A stretch of DNA of 64,000 nucleotides from NCBI RefSeq assembly GCF_016598595.1, contig NZ_CP066786.1:209501-273500 (forward strand), read 5' to 3'. The notes under the pieces are model-generated. The model ran no database searches and was not told where the DNA came from. It saw nothing but the letters and a program-made list of their open reading frames with translations. Every line of letters begins with the position of its first letter. Position 1 is the stretch's first letter. The translations under genes and the position numbers were made by a program. This document shows, piece by piece, positions 31,456-39,253 of this stretch. The DNA is from Martelella lutilitoris (lineage in GTDB: Bacteria > Pseudomonadota > Alphaproteobacteria > Rhizobiales > Rhizobiaceae).

Positions 31456-32361
31456 TCACCGCCTGCCGGTCGAAAGTTGTGCGAGATGGTCGGCGAGAAT
31501 ATCGTAGACCACGCGGATGCGACGGCTGGAATGAAGCTCGCGATGGGTCACCAGCCAGATCGGCACGGTGATCGACCGGAAGGCCGGAAACACCTCTTCC
31601 AGATCGGGAAACAGCGCAACGTCCTCCCTCAGCAAAAGCCCGATGCCGAGACCCGCGCGCATCATTTCCATCACCAGCGTGCCGCTTTCGGTGGTCACCG
31701 GGAAATTATCGACGGTCAGCGTGATGCCCTCCTCGGCAAACAGAGGAAGGAGCTGCTCGCGGAACTCGAAGCCGAAGAAGTCCGCCGACTTCAGCTTCTC
31801 GATCGTCACCGGTCGTCCGAGACGGTCGAGATAGCTCTTTGACGCATACATCGTCGCGGAGGTGACGCCGACCTGTTTGGCGATCAGTTCCGGTTCGGTC
31901 GGGCGCGCATGGCGGATGGCGATATCGGCCTCGCGGCGGATCAGGTCGGAAAGGGCGTTGGAGGTCTTGATGTCGAGCACGATGCCGGGCGCGGCCATGC
32001 GGATCTTCGCGACCACGCCCGGCAGGTGGTAGGTGGCCATTGCGTTCGTTGCCGCCAGACAAACCTCGCCTTCCACGGCCTGGGAATGGCCGGAGGCGGC
32101 AAGGGAAATACTGTTGGCGGCATTGTTCATGTCCCGCGCGTGGCCGAGAAGCTGGCGTCCGGCCGCCGTCAGCGTCATCGACCGGGTGCCGCGCTCGAAC
32201 AAGGTGACGCCGAGACTCTCCTCAAGGCCCGCCACCTGGCGGCTCAGCGTCGGCTGAGTGACCTTGAGCGCGCGCGCGGCTGCCGACAAAGAGCCTTCCT
32301 CGGCCGTCGCCAGAAAGGCGCGGACCTGGTTCCAGTCATATCTGACAGCGTCCCATATCAT
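31456..32361 (-). CDS. LysR family transcriptional regulator
   Basis: A 301-residue regulator. Its N-terminal winged helix reads YDWNQVRAFLATAEEGSLS, AAARALKVTQPTLSRQVAGL, EESLGVTLFERGTRSMTLT (residues ~8-66). The C-terminal ~210 residues form the periplasmic-binding-like effector domain (VEGEVCLAATNAMATYHLPG; ADIAIRHARPTEPELIAKQVG; GLGIGLLLREDVALFPDLE). The DIAIRHARP segment is typical of the LysR group that regulates nearby oxidoreductase or metabolic genes. The effector is unknown. It is divergent from a SAM methyltransferase gene (134 bases between starts), which is the obvious target candidate, with glcB downstream as an alternative. Confidence 0.92.
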   Translation of the reverse strand: MIWDAVRYDWNQVRAFLATAEEGSLSAAARALKVTQPTLSRQVAGLEESLGVTLFERGTRSMTLTAAGRQLLGHARDMNNAANSISLAASGHSQAVEGEVCLAATNAMATYHLPGVVAKIRMAAPGIVLDIKTSNALSDLIRREADIAIRHARPTEPELIAKQVGVTSATMYASKSYLDRLGRPVTIEKLKSADFFGFEFREQLLPLFAEEGITLTVDNFPVTTESGTLVMEMMRAGLGIGLLLREDVALFPDLEEVFPAFRSITVPIWLVTHRELHSSRRIRVVYDILADHLAQLSTGRR

Positions 32362-32495
32362 CCATTTGCGTATAACAGCTCAAGGAATTTAGGCAATTCC
32401 CGCATAGTCTGAAAATCTCTATCACTGCGCACAACATCACGGCGGTTCAGCCACAAATTGAACCGCGCCGCAACACGCCACGCAGGAGCCCGACA

Positions 32496-33122
32496 ATGGC
32501 AGCCGACAAGAAAAAGTTCTGGGACAAGATCGCGGAGAAATATTCCCGCGACCCCATCGCCGATCCGCAGTCCTACCAGATCAAGCTCGATATAACGCGC
32601 GAGTATTTTCAACCCGACATGCGGGTGCTGGAAATCGGTTGCGGCACGGGCTCGACCGCTCTCTATCACGCGCCCGCCGTCGCCCGAATCGACGCCTTTG
32701 ATCTTTCCGACACCATGATCGCGATTGCAAAACGGAAGGCTGAGGACGCCGCGGCCACCAATGTTCACTTCCACCAGGGTGACGTGACCGCGATGAACGG
32801 CTCGGACGGGCTATATGACGCAGTGATGGCCCATTCGCTGCTGCATCTGCTGGAAGACCGCGAGAGAGTTCTGGAAAAAGTTCACGCCATGCTGAAACCG
32901 GGCGGCGTGTTCATTTCCTCCACCGCCTGCCTTCGCGACTTCTCTTTCTATATCAAGGCCGCGATCCCGGTGATGCAGCTGATCGGCAAGGCGCCCTATG
33001 TGGGCAGTTTCACCCAGGAAGAGCTGATCAACGAAATGGCCCGCGCCGGGTTCTCCGTTGTCCACCAGTGGCGCCCCGGCAAGAACAAGGCGACCTTCCT
33101 CGTCGCGACCAAGGCGCTTTGA
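32496..33122 (+). CDS. SAM-dependent methyltransferase, class I
   Basis: A 208-residue methyltransferase with the standard motif order: motif I VLEIGCGTGSTALYHAP (residues ~47-63), acidic loop IDAFDLSDTMIAIAKRKAED (~68-87), motif II-like FHQGDV (~95), YDAVMAHSLLHLLEDR (~107-122, motif III/IV) and MLKPGGVFISSTAC (~132-145). The substrate is not evident; a hydrophobic segment FYIKAAIPVMQLIGKAPYVG and a C-terminal FSVVHQWRPG lie outside the core. RBS CAGGAG is placed well. It diverges from the LysR gene and precedes the ThiF-like gene by 65 bases. Confidence 0.88.
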   Translation: MAADKKKFWDKIAEKYSRDPIADPQSYQIKLDITREYFQPDMRVLEIGCGTGSTALYHAPAVARIDAFDLSDTMIAIAKRKAEDAAATNVHFHQGDVTAMNGSDGLYDAVMAHSLLHLLEDRERVLEKVHAMLKPGGVFISSTACLRDFSFYIKAAIPVMQLIGKAPYVGSFTQEELINEMARAGFSVVHQWRPGKNKATFLVATKAL

Positions 33123-33187
33123 GAGAGACAGGACGGCGGCACTGATTTTTGAAGGATGCCGCCGGTTTTCCGTGTTACAAGGTGGCC

Positions 33188-33949
33188 ATGACTGACAGCC
33201 AAGCCTTTTCCTCGGAAGAAATCGAACGCTACGCCCGCCACATCGTGCTGCCGGAGATCGGCGGCGCGGGCCAGCAGGCGTTGAAGCGCGCCCGGGTTCT
33301 GGTCATCGGCGCCGGCGGGCTCGGCAGTCCGGTCCTGTCCTATCTGGCCGCCGCCGGCACCGGAACGCTCGGCATCGCCGACGATGACGGCGTCAGCCTC
33401 TCCAACCTGCAGCGCCAGATCATTCACGACACCGGCTCTGTCGGCGCGGCGAAGACGGAGAGCGCCGCCCGGGCGATCGCGCGCATCAACCCGCATGTGG
33501 TCTGCCGTCGGTTTCACGAACGGCTGGACGCGTCGACGATTGGCGATCTTCTTTCAGGCTTCGACCTTCTGGTCGATGGCTCGGACAATTTCGACACGCG
33601 CTACATGGCTGCCGATGCGGCCGAACGGGCCGAGGTGCCGCTGGTGACCGGCGCCGTGGGGCGCTTCGACGGATCGCTGACGGTGCTGAAGCCCTATGCG
33701 AACGGAGCGGGCGGCAAGGCCAATCCGCGTTACCGCGACCTCTATCCCAAGCGTCCGCCCGAAGGCCTTGTGCCGTCTTGCGCCGAGGCCGGCATCGTCG
33801 GGCCCGTCACCGGCGTCATCGGAACACTGATGGCGATGGAGGTGATCAAGCTTGTCACCGGCGCCGGCGAACCGCTCATCGGCAGGCTTCTTCTCTATGA
33901 CGGGCTTTCCGCCCGTTTCGAGACCATCGCCTATGCCCGGAGGGGGTGA
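33188..33949 (+). CDS. moeB: ThiF/MoeB/HesA family adenylyltransferase
   Basis: A 253-residue E1-like enzyme that adenylates the C-terminal Gly-Gly of a sulfur-carrier protein (MoaD or ThiS type). The N-terminus ERYARHIVLPEIGGAGQQAL, the nucleotide loop VIGAGGLGSPVLSYLAAAG (~residues 38-56), the SNLQRQIIHD (~77-86) and LLVDGSDNFDTRYM (~128-141) segments are characteristic. The catalytic cysteine region is PSCAEAGIVGPVTGVIG (~197-213). No CxxC zinc pairs are seen, making it HesA/MoeB-like of the short type; the gene symbol is a best guess. An upstream TTG start at 33149 is possible; ATG 33188 gives a normal N-terminus. Confidence 0.85.
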   Translation: MTDSQAFSSEEIERYARHIVLPEIGGAGQQALKRARVLVIGAGGLGSPVLSYLAAAGTGTLGIADDDGVSLSNLQRQIIHDTGSVGAAKTESAARAIARINPHVVCRRFHERLDASTIGDLLSGFDLLVDGSDNFDTRYMAADAAERAEVPLVTGAVGRFDGSLTVLKPYANGAGGKANPRYRDLYPKRPPEGLVPSCAEAGIVGPVTGVIGTLMAMEVIKLVTGAGEPLIGRLLLYDGLSARFETIAYARRG

Positions 33950-33954
33950 GGCGG

Positions 33955-34290
33955 TCAGCCGGCCTGCAGGGCAAGCTGGTAGAGGCTGACGCAGCGCCCG
34001 CCGGAGGCACAGAAGGCCAGCACCGGTCCCTCGGTCTCTTTCAGGATCTGCTTCAGTTTCGATGCCTGGGTGATCGGTTGGTGGCCGCCGCCGACCGGCA
34101 CATAGTAGCAGGCAATGCCGGCTTCCTGAGCGGCGACTTCGATCTCGGCATATTTCGGCTGGAAAAAGCCCTCGCCGTCGGGCCGCATGCAGATGACGGC
34201 GGCGAAGCCCGCTTTCGCCACTTCCGGCATGTCCCTGGCCTTCAACTGGCCGGCCACGTGGTAGTTGTTGTTGATTGCACGGGTATGCAT
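33955..34290 (-). CDS. DUF442 / TIGR01244 family sulfur transferase-phosphatase domain protein
   Basis: A 111-residue single-domain protein matching the N-terminal domain of Blh-type proteins. The start NNNYHVAGQLKARDMPEVA and VICMRPDGEGFFQPKYAEIE (~residues 33-52) are typical, and the active loop is FCASGGRCVS with C-x4-R (~95-104), as in rhodanese/dual-specificity phosphatase folds. In relatives this domain is fused in front of the sulfur dioxygenase; here the two are separate adjacent genes, 37 bases apart on the same strand. A role in persulfide handling is inferred from context. It converges with the ThiF-like gene (five-base gap). Confidence 0.87.
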   Translation of the reverse strand: MHTRAINNNYHVAGQLKARDMPEVAKAGFAAVICMRPDGEGFFQPKYAEIEVAAQEAGIACYYVPVGGGHQPITQASKLKQILKETEGPVLAFCASGGRCVSLYQLALQAG

Positions 34291-34327
34291 GCGTGTCTTC
34301 CTGGTTTCGGATGGGGAGGTCGGCGCG

Positions 34328-35215
34328 TCAGAGCGCGTTGACCGGCACTTTCAGCATCAGCCGGCCGTCCTTGTCCTTCGGCACGGCGCCGGCGCGCATA
34401 TTGACCTGTAGCGAGGGCAGGATCAGCCGCGGCATGGAGAGCGTGGCGTCGCGCTTTTCGCGCATCTCCACGAATTCATCCTCGCTGATGCCGTCATGCA
34501 GGTGAATGTTGTGGCGACGCTCCTCGCCGACTGTGGTCTCCCACGCGATGTCGCGGCCGTTCGGGCCGTAGTCATGGCACATGAACAGCCGCGTTTCCTC
34601 CGGCAGTTCGAGGACGCGCTTGGTGGAGCGGTAGAGCGTACGGGCATCGCCACCGGGAAAATCGGCGCGCGCGGAGCCGCCATCGGGCATGAACAGCGTA
34701 TCGCCGACAAAGGCCGCGTCGCCGATCACATGGGTCATGCAGGCGGGCGTGTGGCCGGGCGTGTGCATGACATGCGCGGTCATGCCGCCGATTGCGTAGC
34801 TGTCGCCATCGACAAACAACCGGTCGAACTGCGAACCGTCGCGCTCGAATTCCGTGCCTTCGTTGAAGACCTTGCCGAACGTGTCCTGGACGATCACGAT
34901 ATTCTCGCCGATGCCGATGCGGCCGCCGAGCTTCTCCTGGATGTAGGGCGCCGCCGACAGATGGTCGGCATGGACATGGGTTTCGATCAGCCATTCCAGC
35001 CGCCAGTCCTTCTCGCGGACCATCGCGATCATCCGGTCGGCGCTCTCGTGGGTGATGCGTCCTGCCGCGTAGTCGATGTCCATGACGCTGTCGATCACGG
35101 CGCAGGCGTCCGATCCCGGGTCGCGCACGATGTAGGAGATCGTGTTCGTGGCCGGATCGAAGAAGCCGTGGACCTCCGGCTTGAGGTCGGGCGCGGGCGT
35201 AAAGGGCAGGGTCAT
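34328..35215 (-). CDS. blh: MBL-fold persulfide dioxygenase-like hydrolase (Blh/ETHE1 type)
   Basis: A 295-residue metallo-beta-lactamase-fold protein. Metal motif THVHADHLSAAPYI (~residues 78-91; H-x-H-x-D-H), HTPGHTPACM (~150), FVGDTLFMPDGG (Asp, ~168) and LFMCHDYG (His, ~210) fit ETHE1-like mononuclear-iron persulfide dioxygenases that oxidise glutathione persulfide to sulfite. The gene is followed by the DUF442 gene, together reproducing the architecture of BigR-regulated Blh. GAGGAGCCCCCGAG before ATG 35215 fixes the start. An inverted repeat in the promoter suggests BigR-like control. Activity inferred, not shown. Confidence 0.85.
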   Translation of the reverse strand: MTLPFTPAPDLKPEVHGFFDPATNTISYIVRDPGSDACAVIDSVMDIDYAAGRITHESADRMIAMVREKDWRLEWLIETHVHADHLSAAPYIQEKLGGRIGIGENIVIVQDTFGKVFNEGTEFERDGSQFDRLFVDGDSYAIGGMTAHVMHTPGHTPACMTHVIGDAAFVGDTLFMPDGGSARADFPGGDARTLYRSTKRVLELPEETRLFMCHDYGPNGRDIAWETTVGEERRHNIHLHDGISEDEFVEMREKRDATLSMPRLILPSLQVNMRAGAVPKDKDGRLMLKVPVNAL

Positions 35216-35256
35216 CTCGGGGGCTCCTCGGGTTTGGTGCGGCAAATTATTAGCGC

Positions 35257-35287
35257 ATAATTCGTATCTACGCAAATATGAATTTAT
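35257..35287 (-). promoter_or_regulatory. AT-rich inverted repeat upstream of the blh-type operon
   Basis: ATAATTCGTAT (35257-35267) and ATATGAATTTAT (35276-35287) are imperfect inverted repeats about 40 bases before the MBL gene. The placement and AT-rich dyad fit a BigR/SqrR (ArsR-family persulfide sensor) operator; I rely on family knowledge and cannot align it to a verified site. Confidence 0.45.
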
Positions 35288-35364
35288 TATGGCAGATGCG
35301 ATCGCGACCGATCGACTTGCATCGGATTTTCCGACAGGGATCACGGGCCCCGGATCGCGGTCGG

Positions 35365-37134
35365 TCAGGCGCGGTTGGTGATCCACCGGCACTGGTAGGG
35401 AGCGAAGCCGATCCTGGCCCCGTCGACCGTCTCGCCGGTGATCAGATCGATCCAGCGTTCGCCGCCGATGAGATTGAGCGCCATGGCCGGGATTTCGAGC
35501 GTCTCGTCGGTCACGTTGTTGATCGCGAAAATGCTCTGGGTGCGGTCGACGCTCTGTCGCCAGAACCCGAACAGTTTCTCTCCGAGATGCAGGGTGAACT
35601 GCGTTGCGTTCGGGTGGAAGGCCGGCTGCCGCGTGCGGATGCCGATCCGTTCGCGCATGGCATTGAACACCCTGGCGTGCTGTGTGGTCTCGTCGGCAAG
35701 GGCTTCCTGCAGTGCGTCATAGTTCCAGCGGTGGCGGTTGATCGCCCGGTTATGGCCGGACTTCTCCACGCCCTCGTAGTCGTTGCTCGTCGCCAGCAGC
35801 GAGTGGATGTAGAAGGCGGGAATGCCTTCCAGCGCCATGGCGATCGTCTGGCTGCAGAGGAAGCGGGCGATGTTGTGTTCGTCCTCGCCCTTCACCGTGC
35901 CTTTCAGCGCGTCGAACAGCGAGACATTCATCTCATAGGGTCGCATCGATCCATCGGAGAGCTGGCGCATGGAAACCCTGCCGCCGAAGCTCTTCACCGT
36001 CTCGACCATCTCGCCGATCGCCTCGTCGGACAGCAGGCTTTCGGCGGGTCTGAGGCCGATCCCGTCATGGGAGGCGGTGAAGTTGAAATAGGCGCAGCCC
36101 ATCTGCGCCGGCGGCATCGCCATTTGCCAGGCATTGAGAAACTGCGACGTTCCCGTCATCAGCGCATGCACGATCAGCGGCGGCAGCGAGAAATTGTAGA
36201 TCATGTGCGCTTCGTTGCGATTGCCGAAATAGCTGAGGTTTTCGACATTCGGCACATTGGTCTCGGTGATGAGGACGATACTTTCCTCGCTGTAGTCGGC
36301 GAGCACCCGCATCAGCCGGATGATCTCGTGCGTTTGCGGCAAATGGATGCATGAGGTGCCGACCTCCTTCCAGATGAAGGCGCAGGCATCGAGCCTGATG
36401 GTGCGCACGCCGCGATTGATATGGAAGCGCATGATGCGCAGGAATTCGAGCAGGACCTCCGGATTGGAGAAGTCGAAATCCACCTGGTCGTGGCTGAAAG
36501 TGCACCACACATGCTTCTCTCCGTCGGCGGTTTCCACCTTGCGCAGCAGCGGATGCGCGCGCGGGCGAACCACGGACGAGAGATCGTCTTCGGGCGACGC
36601 GGTAAAGAAGAAGTCCCTGTAGGGCTCGTGGCCCATGCGGAACTCGTTGAACCAGTTGCTCTGGCTGGAACAGTGATTGAGCACCAGATCCGACATCAGC
36701 CGGAACTCGCGGCCGATGCGTTCGATATCCTCCCAGCCGCCAAGGCCCGAATCCACCGCGCGATAATCGGTTATGGCAAAACCGTCATCGGAGGTGTAGG
36801 GAAAATAGGGCAGGATGTGCACGCCCTTGATCACACCTTTCAGGTTTTCGGTGAGAAAATCCTGCAGCAGCGACAGCGGCTTGTGCTCGCCGTCGATGAT
36901 CGAATTTCCGTAGGTGATCACATAGGTGTTGTCGGCGCTCCACATGTTGTTGCCGGCCACGCGGCCGCGCTTGCGCGGGACGACGCCATCGCCCCAATAG
37001 GCCTCGAGCACCTGCCGCGTCAGCGCGCGGGAATCCTTTTCCGGATAGATGCACTCCAGATGAAGCCGGATGCTTTCCCGCAGCCGCCTGGAAATCACCA
37101 TGCTTTTTTGCGGCGTCTCAGAAACTGTCGTCAT
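35365..37134 (-). CDS. GH13_18 sucrose/glucosylglycerate phosphorylase-like enzyme
   Basis: A 589-residue alpha-amylase-superfamily phosphorylase. The catalytic triad is visible: nucleophile Asp in TIRLDACAFIWKEVGTSC (~residue 262), acid/base Glu in IVLITETNVPN (~304) and the stabilising Asp in NFTASHDGIGLRP (~370). GVHILPYFPYTSDDGFAITD (~105-124) is the GH13_18 strand-2 motif. The subfamily includes sucrose, glucosylglycerate and glucosylglycerol phosphorylases; the length of about 590, rather than 490, points to glucosylglycerate phosphorylase, but substrate is unproven. Cytosolic. The frame opens at 37236; GAAGGACAAGA before ATG 37134 decides the start. Confidence 0.87.
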   Translation of the reverse strand: MTTVSETPQKSMVISRRLRESIRLHLECIYPEKDSRALTRQVLEAYWGDGVVPRKRGRVAGNNMWSADNTYVITYGNSIIDGEHKPLSLLQDFLTENLKGVIKGVHILPYFPYTSDDGFAITDYRAVDSGLGGWEDIERIGREFRLMSDLVLNHCSSQSNWFNEFRMGHEPYRDFFFTASPEDDLSSVVRPRAHPLLRKVETADGEKHVWCTFSHDQVDFDFSNPEVLLEFLRIMRFHINRGVRTIRLDACAFIWKEVGTSCIHLPQTHEIIRLMRVLADYSEESIVLITETNVPNVENLSYFGNRNEAHMIYNFSLPPLIVHALMTGTSQFLNAWQMAMPPAQMGCAYFNFTASHDGIGLRPAESLLSDEAIGEMVETVKSFGGRVSMRQLSDGSMRPYEMNVSLFDALKGTVKGEDEHNIARFLCSQTIAMALEGIPAFYIHSLLATSNDYEGVEKSGHNRAINRHRWNYDALQEALADETTQHARVFNAMRERIGIRTRQPAFHPNATQFTLHLGEKLFGFWRQSVDRTQSIFAINNVTDETLEIPAMALNLIGGERWIDLITGETVDGARIGFAPYQCRWITNRA

Positions 37135-37491
37135 TCTTGTCCTTCTTTCCCCACACGCCAAGGTTAGCATGTCGGTCTTGATTGGCAATCGCCTATCAAG
37201 GACAAAACCGCGCTTTCCCGGCCGGTTTTGTTGCAATGCCGCATGCGCGTGGATGCGGGCATGATCGCGTGGGAAGGGCCTTCTCCGGCGTCTCGCCGCA
37301 AAGCGGCGCGCCTGCAGAGCCGGGAGGGAGCGATGGTCCGGCGCGGACTTGCGCCAAAAGAAGAGCTTTCAAGATGCTTTCGCTTGTGGTAGTCAAAACG
37401 CAATTTTTATTATATATACAGAGAAAAATTAGCGCTATCCGAATTTGATAAATTATGTTGTATTAGTAATATTTAATATTGAAGGTTAATC
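37135..37491. other. AT-rich divergent promoter region
   Basis: A 357-base gap between the GH13 gene (minus) and the ArsR gene (plus). The right part, ~37390-37490, is far richer in A and T than the rest of the window and holds TTATTATATATA (37408-37419) and the palindrome AATATTTAATATT (37468-37480) 12 bases before the ArsR ATG. The octamer ATTAGCGC (37428-37435) also occurs next to the blh operator (35249-35256). Left part 37135-37380: nothing identified. Confidence 0.5.
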
Positions 37492-37839
37492 ATGCGTGAA
37501 TTAAACGCGAATATTCATTTTCTGCCAAAGCACAAAGAGCCCGATCAGCGTCTCATCGCCCATGCCTGTGCGCTTGCCGCGCTCGCAAGGACCGAGTGTT
37601 TCCAGATTGCCAGGGCGCTGGAGGCGGGCGGGCTGAGCCGGCTCGACGTCTGCCGGATGACCGGCCTTTCCATCATTGAGGTTGCCGCCGCGATGGCTTC
37701 GCTCGTCGCCCATGGCTTGATCCTGGCGCTGCGACAGGGCAGCGAAACGGTCTATGAACTCGCCCATCCCCGGCTCGGGGAGGTTATCCTGCTTGCCGAG
37801 GAACTGTCCGGCTCTCGTTCGTGCCATTCGGCGTGCTGA
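37492..37839 (+). CDS. ArsR-family winged-helix regulator, Cys-rich
   Basis: A 115-residue regulator recognised by its ArsR-type fold: ECFQIARALEAGGLSRLDVC (helix 2 to helix 3), RMTGLSIIEVAAAMASLVAH (recognition helices, residues ~55-74), GLILALRQGSETVYELAHPR (wing, ~75-94), then a final helix GEVILLAEELSG. Five cysteines occur (26, 36, 54, 111, 115); Cys54 sits near the position where ArsR/SmtB sensors bind metals, and the tail ends CHSAC. It might sense thiophilic metals, arsenite or persulfides. Autoregulation by the AT-rich palindrome upstream is likely. No adjacent resistance genes; RBS GAAGG precedes the ATG. Confidence 0.75.
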   Translation: MRELNANIHFLPKHKEPDQRLIAHACALAALARTECFQIARALEAGGLSRLDVCRMTGLSIIEVAAAMASLVAHGLILALRQGSETVYELAHPRLGEVILLAEELSGSRSCHSAC

Positions 37840-38024
37840 AACGGCCGCTGGCGGTGCCAGAGGCCGAGCGGCGATGCGCATGTCGGGTGGCCTGCCGGGA
37901 GGCGCGGCGACGCTTTCCCGCCAGGCCTTTCGACGGCGCCTGCAGCGGTTTTGCCGTGCGGGGCCCGTGCCTCCGGCGGTTGCGACAGGCCCGCAAATTT
38001 TCTTGAAAAAACGGAAAATTGCCG

Positions 38025-38053
38025 CTGGACTTGAAAAAACAAGATGCTATAAA
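38025..38053 (+). promoter_or_regulatory. Candidate tRNA-Phe promoter
   Basis: CTGGAC (38025-38030), 17 bases, then TATAAA (38048-38053) lies about 60 bases before the tRNA. The -10 is good and the -35 poor, as is tolerated in alphaproteobacterial stable RNA promoters. The upstream gap 37840-38024 shows nothing else. Confidence 0.4.
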
Positions 38054-38114
38054 CGCGCTCATTCGCGGGCCGAGCTGCCCGCAAAGGCAGCCCGCTATCG
38101 ATTATCGGGCGCCT

Positions 38115-38190
38115 GCCCAGATAGCTCAGTTGGTAGAGCAGCGGATTGAAAATCCGCGTGTCCGTGGTTCGAATCCGCGTCTGGGCACCA
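38115..38190 (+). tRNA. tRNA-Phe (anticodon GAA)
   Basis: A complete 76-base cloverleaf. Acceptor GCCCAGA pairs with TCTGGGC, the anticodon stem GCGGA/TCCGC encloses TTGAAAA with anticodon GAA at 38148-38150, the T-loop is TTCGAAT and CCA (38188-38190) is encoded. It sits alone between the ArsR and PfpI genes. No integrase or repeated attachment sequence is seen at its 3' end, so it does not mark an integrated element here. Confidence 0.98.
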
Positions 38191-38361
38191 CTTCCTTTGT
38201 CTCGTTGCTGTGATTTCCGCCGTCCGTCTGGAGGACGGGTTCTCTGCGGCCGTGCGTTCTTTCGCGGTGGAGGGAACGCGGCCGGCTTCCGCGCGTTTCC
38301 ATGGGGAAGGCGGCAGCGGAGCGCTGTCGCGCCAAACCATCATCAGCGACAGGAGGATGCC

Positions 38362-38922
38362 ATGCCTGCCATCAATCAGTCCAGAATCCTGATCATGGCC
38401 ACCCATGGATATGAGCGCTCGGAACTGCGGGTGCCGCTGGACGAATTGAAGAAGCGCGGCGCCGCGGTCACCGTGGCCTCGCTGGAAAAGGGCCCGGTCA
38501 AGAGCTGGGACGAAAAGGACTGGGGCGACAGCGTCGAGGCTGAACTGGCGCTCGAGGACGTCTCGGTCGCCGACTATGACGCGATCGTGCTGCCCGGCGG
38601 CCAGATCAATCCGGATGTGCTGCGCACCTCGGAAAAAGCCGTCTCGATCGTCAAGGAATTCGTCTCGTCGGGGCGCGTCGTCGCAGCCATCTGCCACGGC
38701 CCGTGGCTTCTGGTCGAAGCCGACGTTCTTAAAGGTCGCGACGCCACGTCCTATCACTCGATCAAGACCGACATGAGGAATGCCGGCGCCAACTGGACGG
38801 ACAGCGCGGTCGTCACCGACAACGGCATCATCACCTCGCGTTCGCCGAAGGATCTCGAAGCTTTCGTCGCCAAGATCGTCGAGGAGGTCGAGGAAGGCCG
38901 TCACGAACGTCGCGCGGCGTAA
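38362..38922 (+). CDS. DJ-1/PfpI family protein (YhbO-like)
   Basis: A 186-residue type 1 glutamine amidotransferase-like protein. The nucleophile elbow is AAICHGPWLL (~residues 111-120, Cys in ICHGP), followed by the family signature KGRDATSYHSIKTDMRNAG (~127-145) and the N-terminal ATHGYERSELRVPLDEL with the acidic Glu before the elbow. Such proteins are annotated as protease I or as glyoxalase/deglycase acting on methylglyoxal-damaged amino groups; the activity remains debated. RBS AGGAGG precedes the ATG. A hairpin terminator follows. Cytosolic, stress-related in many species. Confidence 0.92.
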   Translation: MPAINQSRILIMATHGYERSELRVPLDELKKRGAAVTVASLEKGPVKSWDEKDWGDSVEAELALEDVSVADYDAIVLPGGQINPDVLRTSEKAVSIVKEFVSSGRVVAAICHGPWLLVEADVLKGRDATSYHSIKTDMRNAGANWTDSAVVTDNGIITSRSPKDLEAFVAKIVEEVEEGRHERRAA

Positions 38923-39012
38923 GCGGTTCCCAAGGCAGATACGCACGAGCTATTCGTTTTGACGCGTTTTCGCTGAACGTCGGATGTCTCCATCTGACAG
39001 CGAAATACGCCA
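38923..39012. repeat. Dispersed palindromic intergenic repeat (copy 2)
   Basis: GTCGGATG (38979-38986) / CATCTGAC (38991-38998) lies in a longer context GACGCGTTTTCGCTGAACG ... AGCGAAAT that matches copy 1 at 13913-14018 over roughly 55 bases with few changes. It directly follows the PfpI stop and precedes the terminator. Confidence 0.7.
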
Positions 39013-39015
39013 TAC

Positions 39016-39054
39016 CGCCGTCCGGCCTTGACTAGGGTCGGACGGCGTTTTCTT
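39016..39054 (+). terminator. Intrinsic terminator after the PfpI gene
   Basis: CGCCGTCCG (39016-39024) pairs perfectly with CGGACGGCG (39039-39047), followed by TTTTCTTT. The rest of the gap up to 39253 holds no supported feature. Confidence 0.78.
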
Positions 39055-39253
39055 TGCCCGGTGTCATCTCACCGTGCCTTGCGAGCCTCAAACCGGGTCC
39101 GGCTGGATTAAGGGGGTTCTCAGAACAGGAGGTCCGGGCTATCTTCCGCACAGTTTTGATGCGTTTGTCAGGACATGAGCCTCGTCGCCGCATGCCGGGA
39201 CCGGATCGTGGTTCGGGCGAGCCGCTTCGCTGAAACCATGGCCAGACCAAAGC

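Noticed and set aside
34496..35260. Plus-strand frame over the MBL gene
   Set aside because: Antisense shadow of the metallo-hydrolase, whose metal motifs are on the minus strand.
38115..38400. tRNA-Phe as an integration site
   Set aside because: No integrase, no direct repeat of the tRNA 3' end, and normal genes on both sides.
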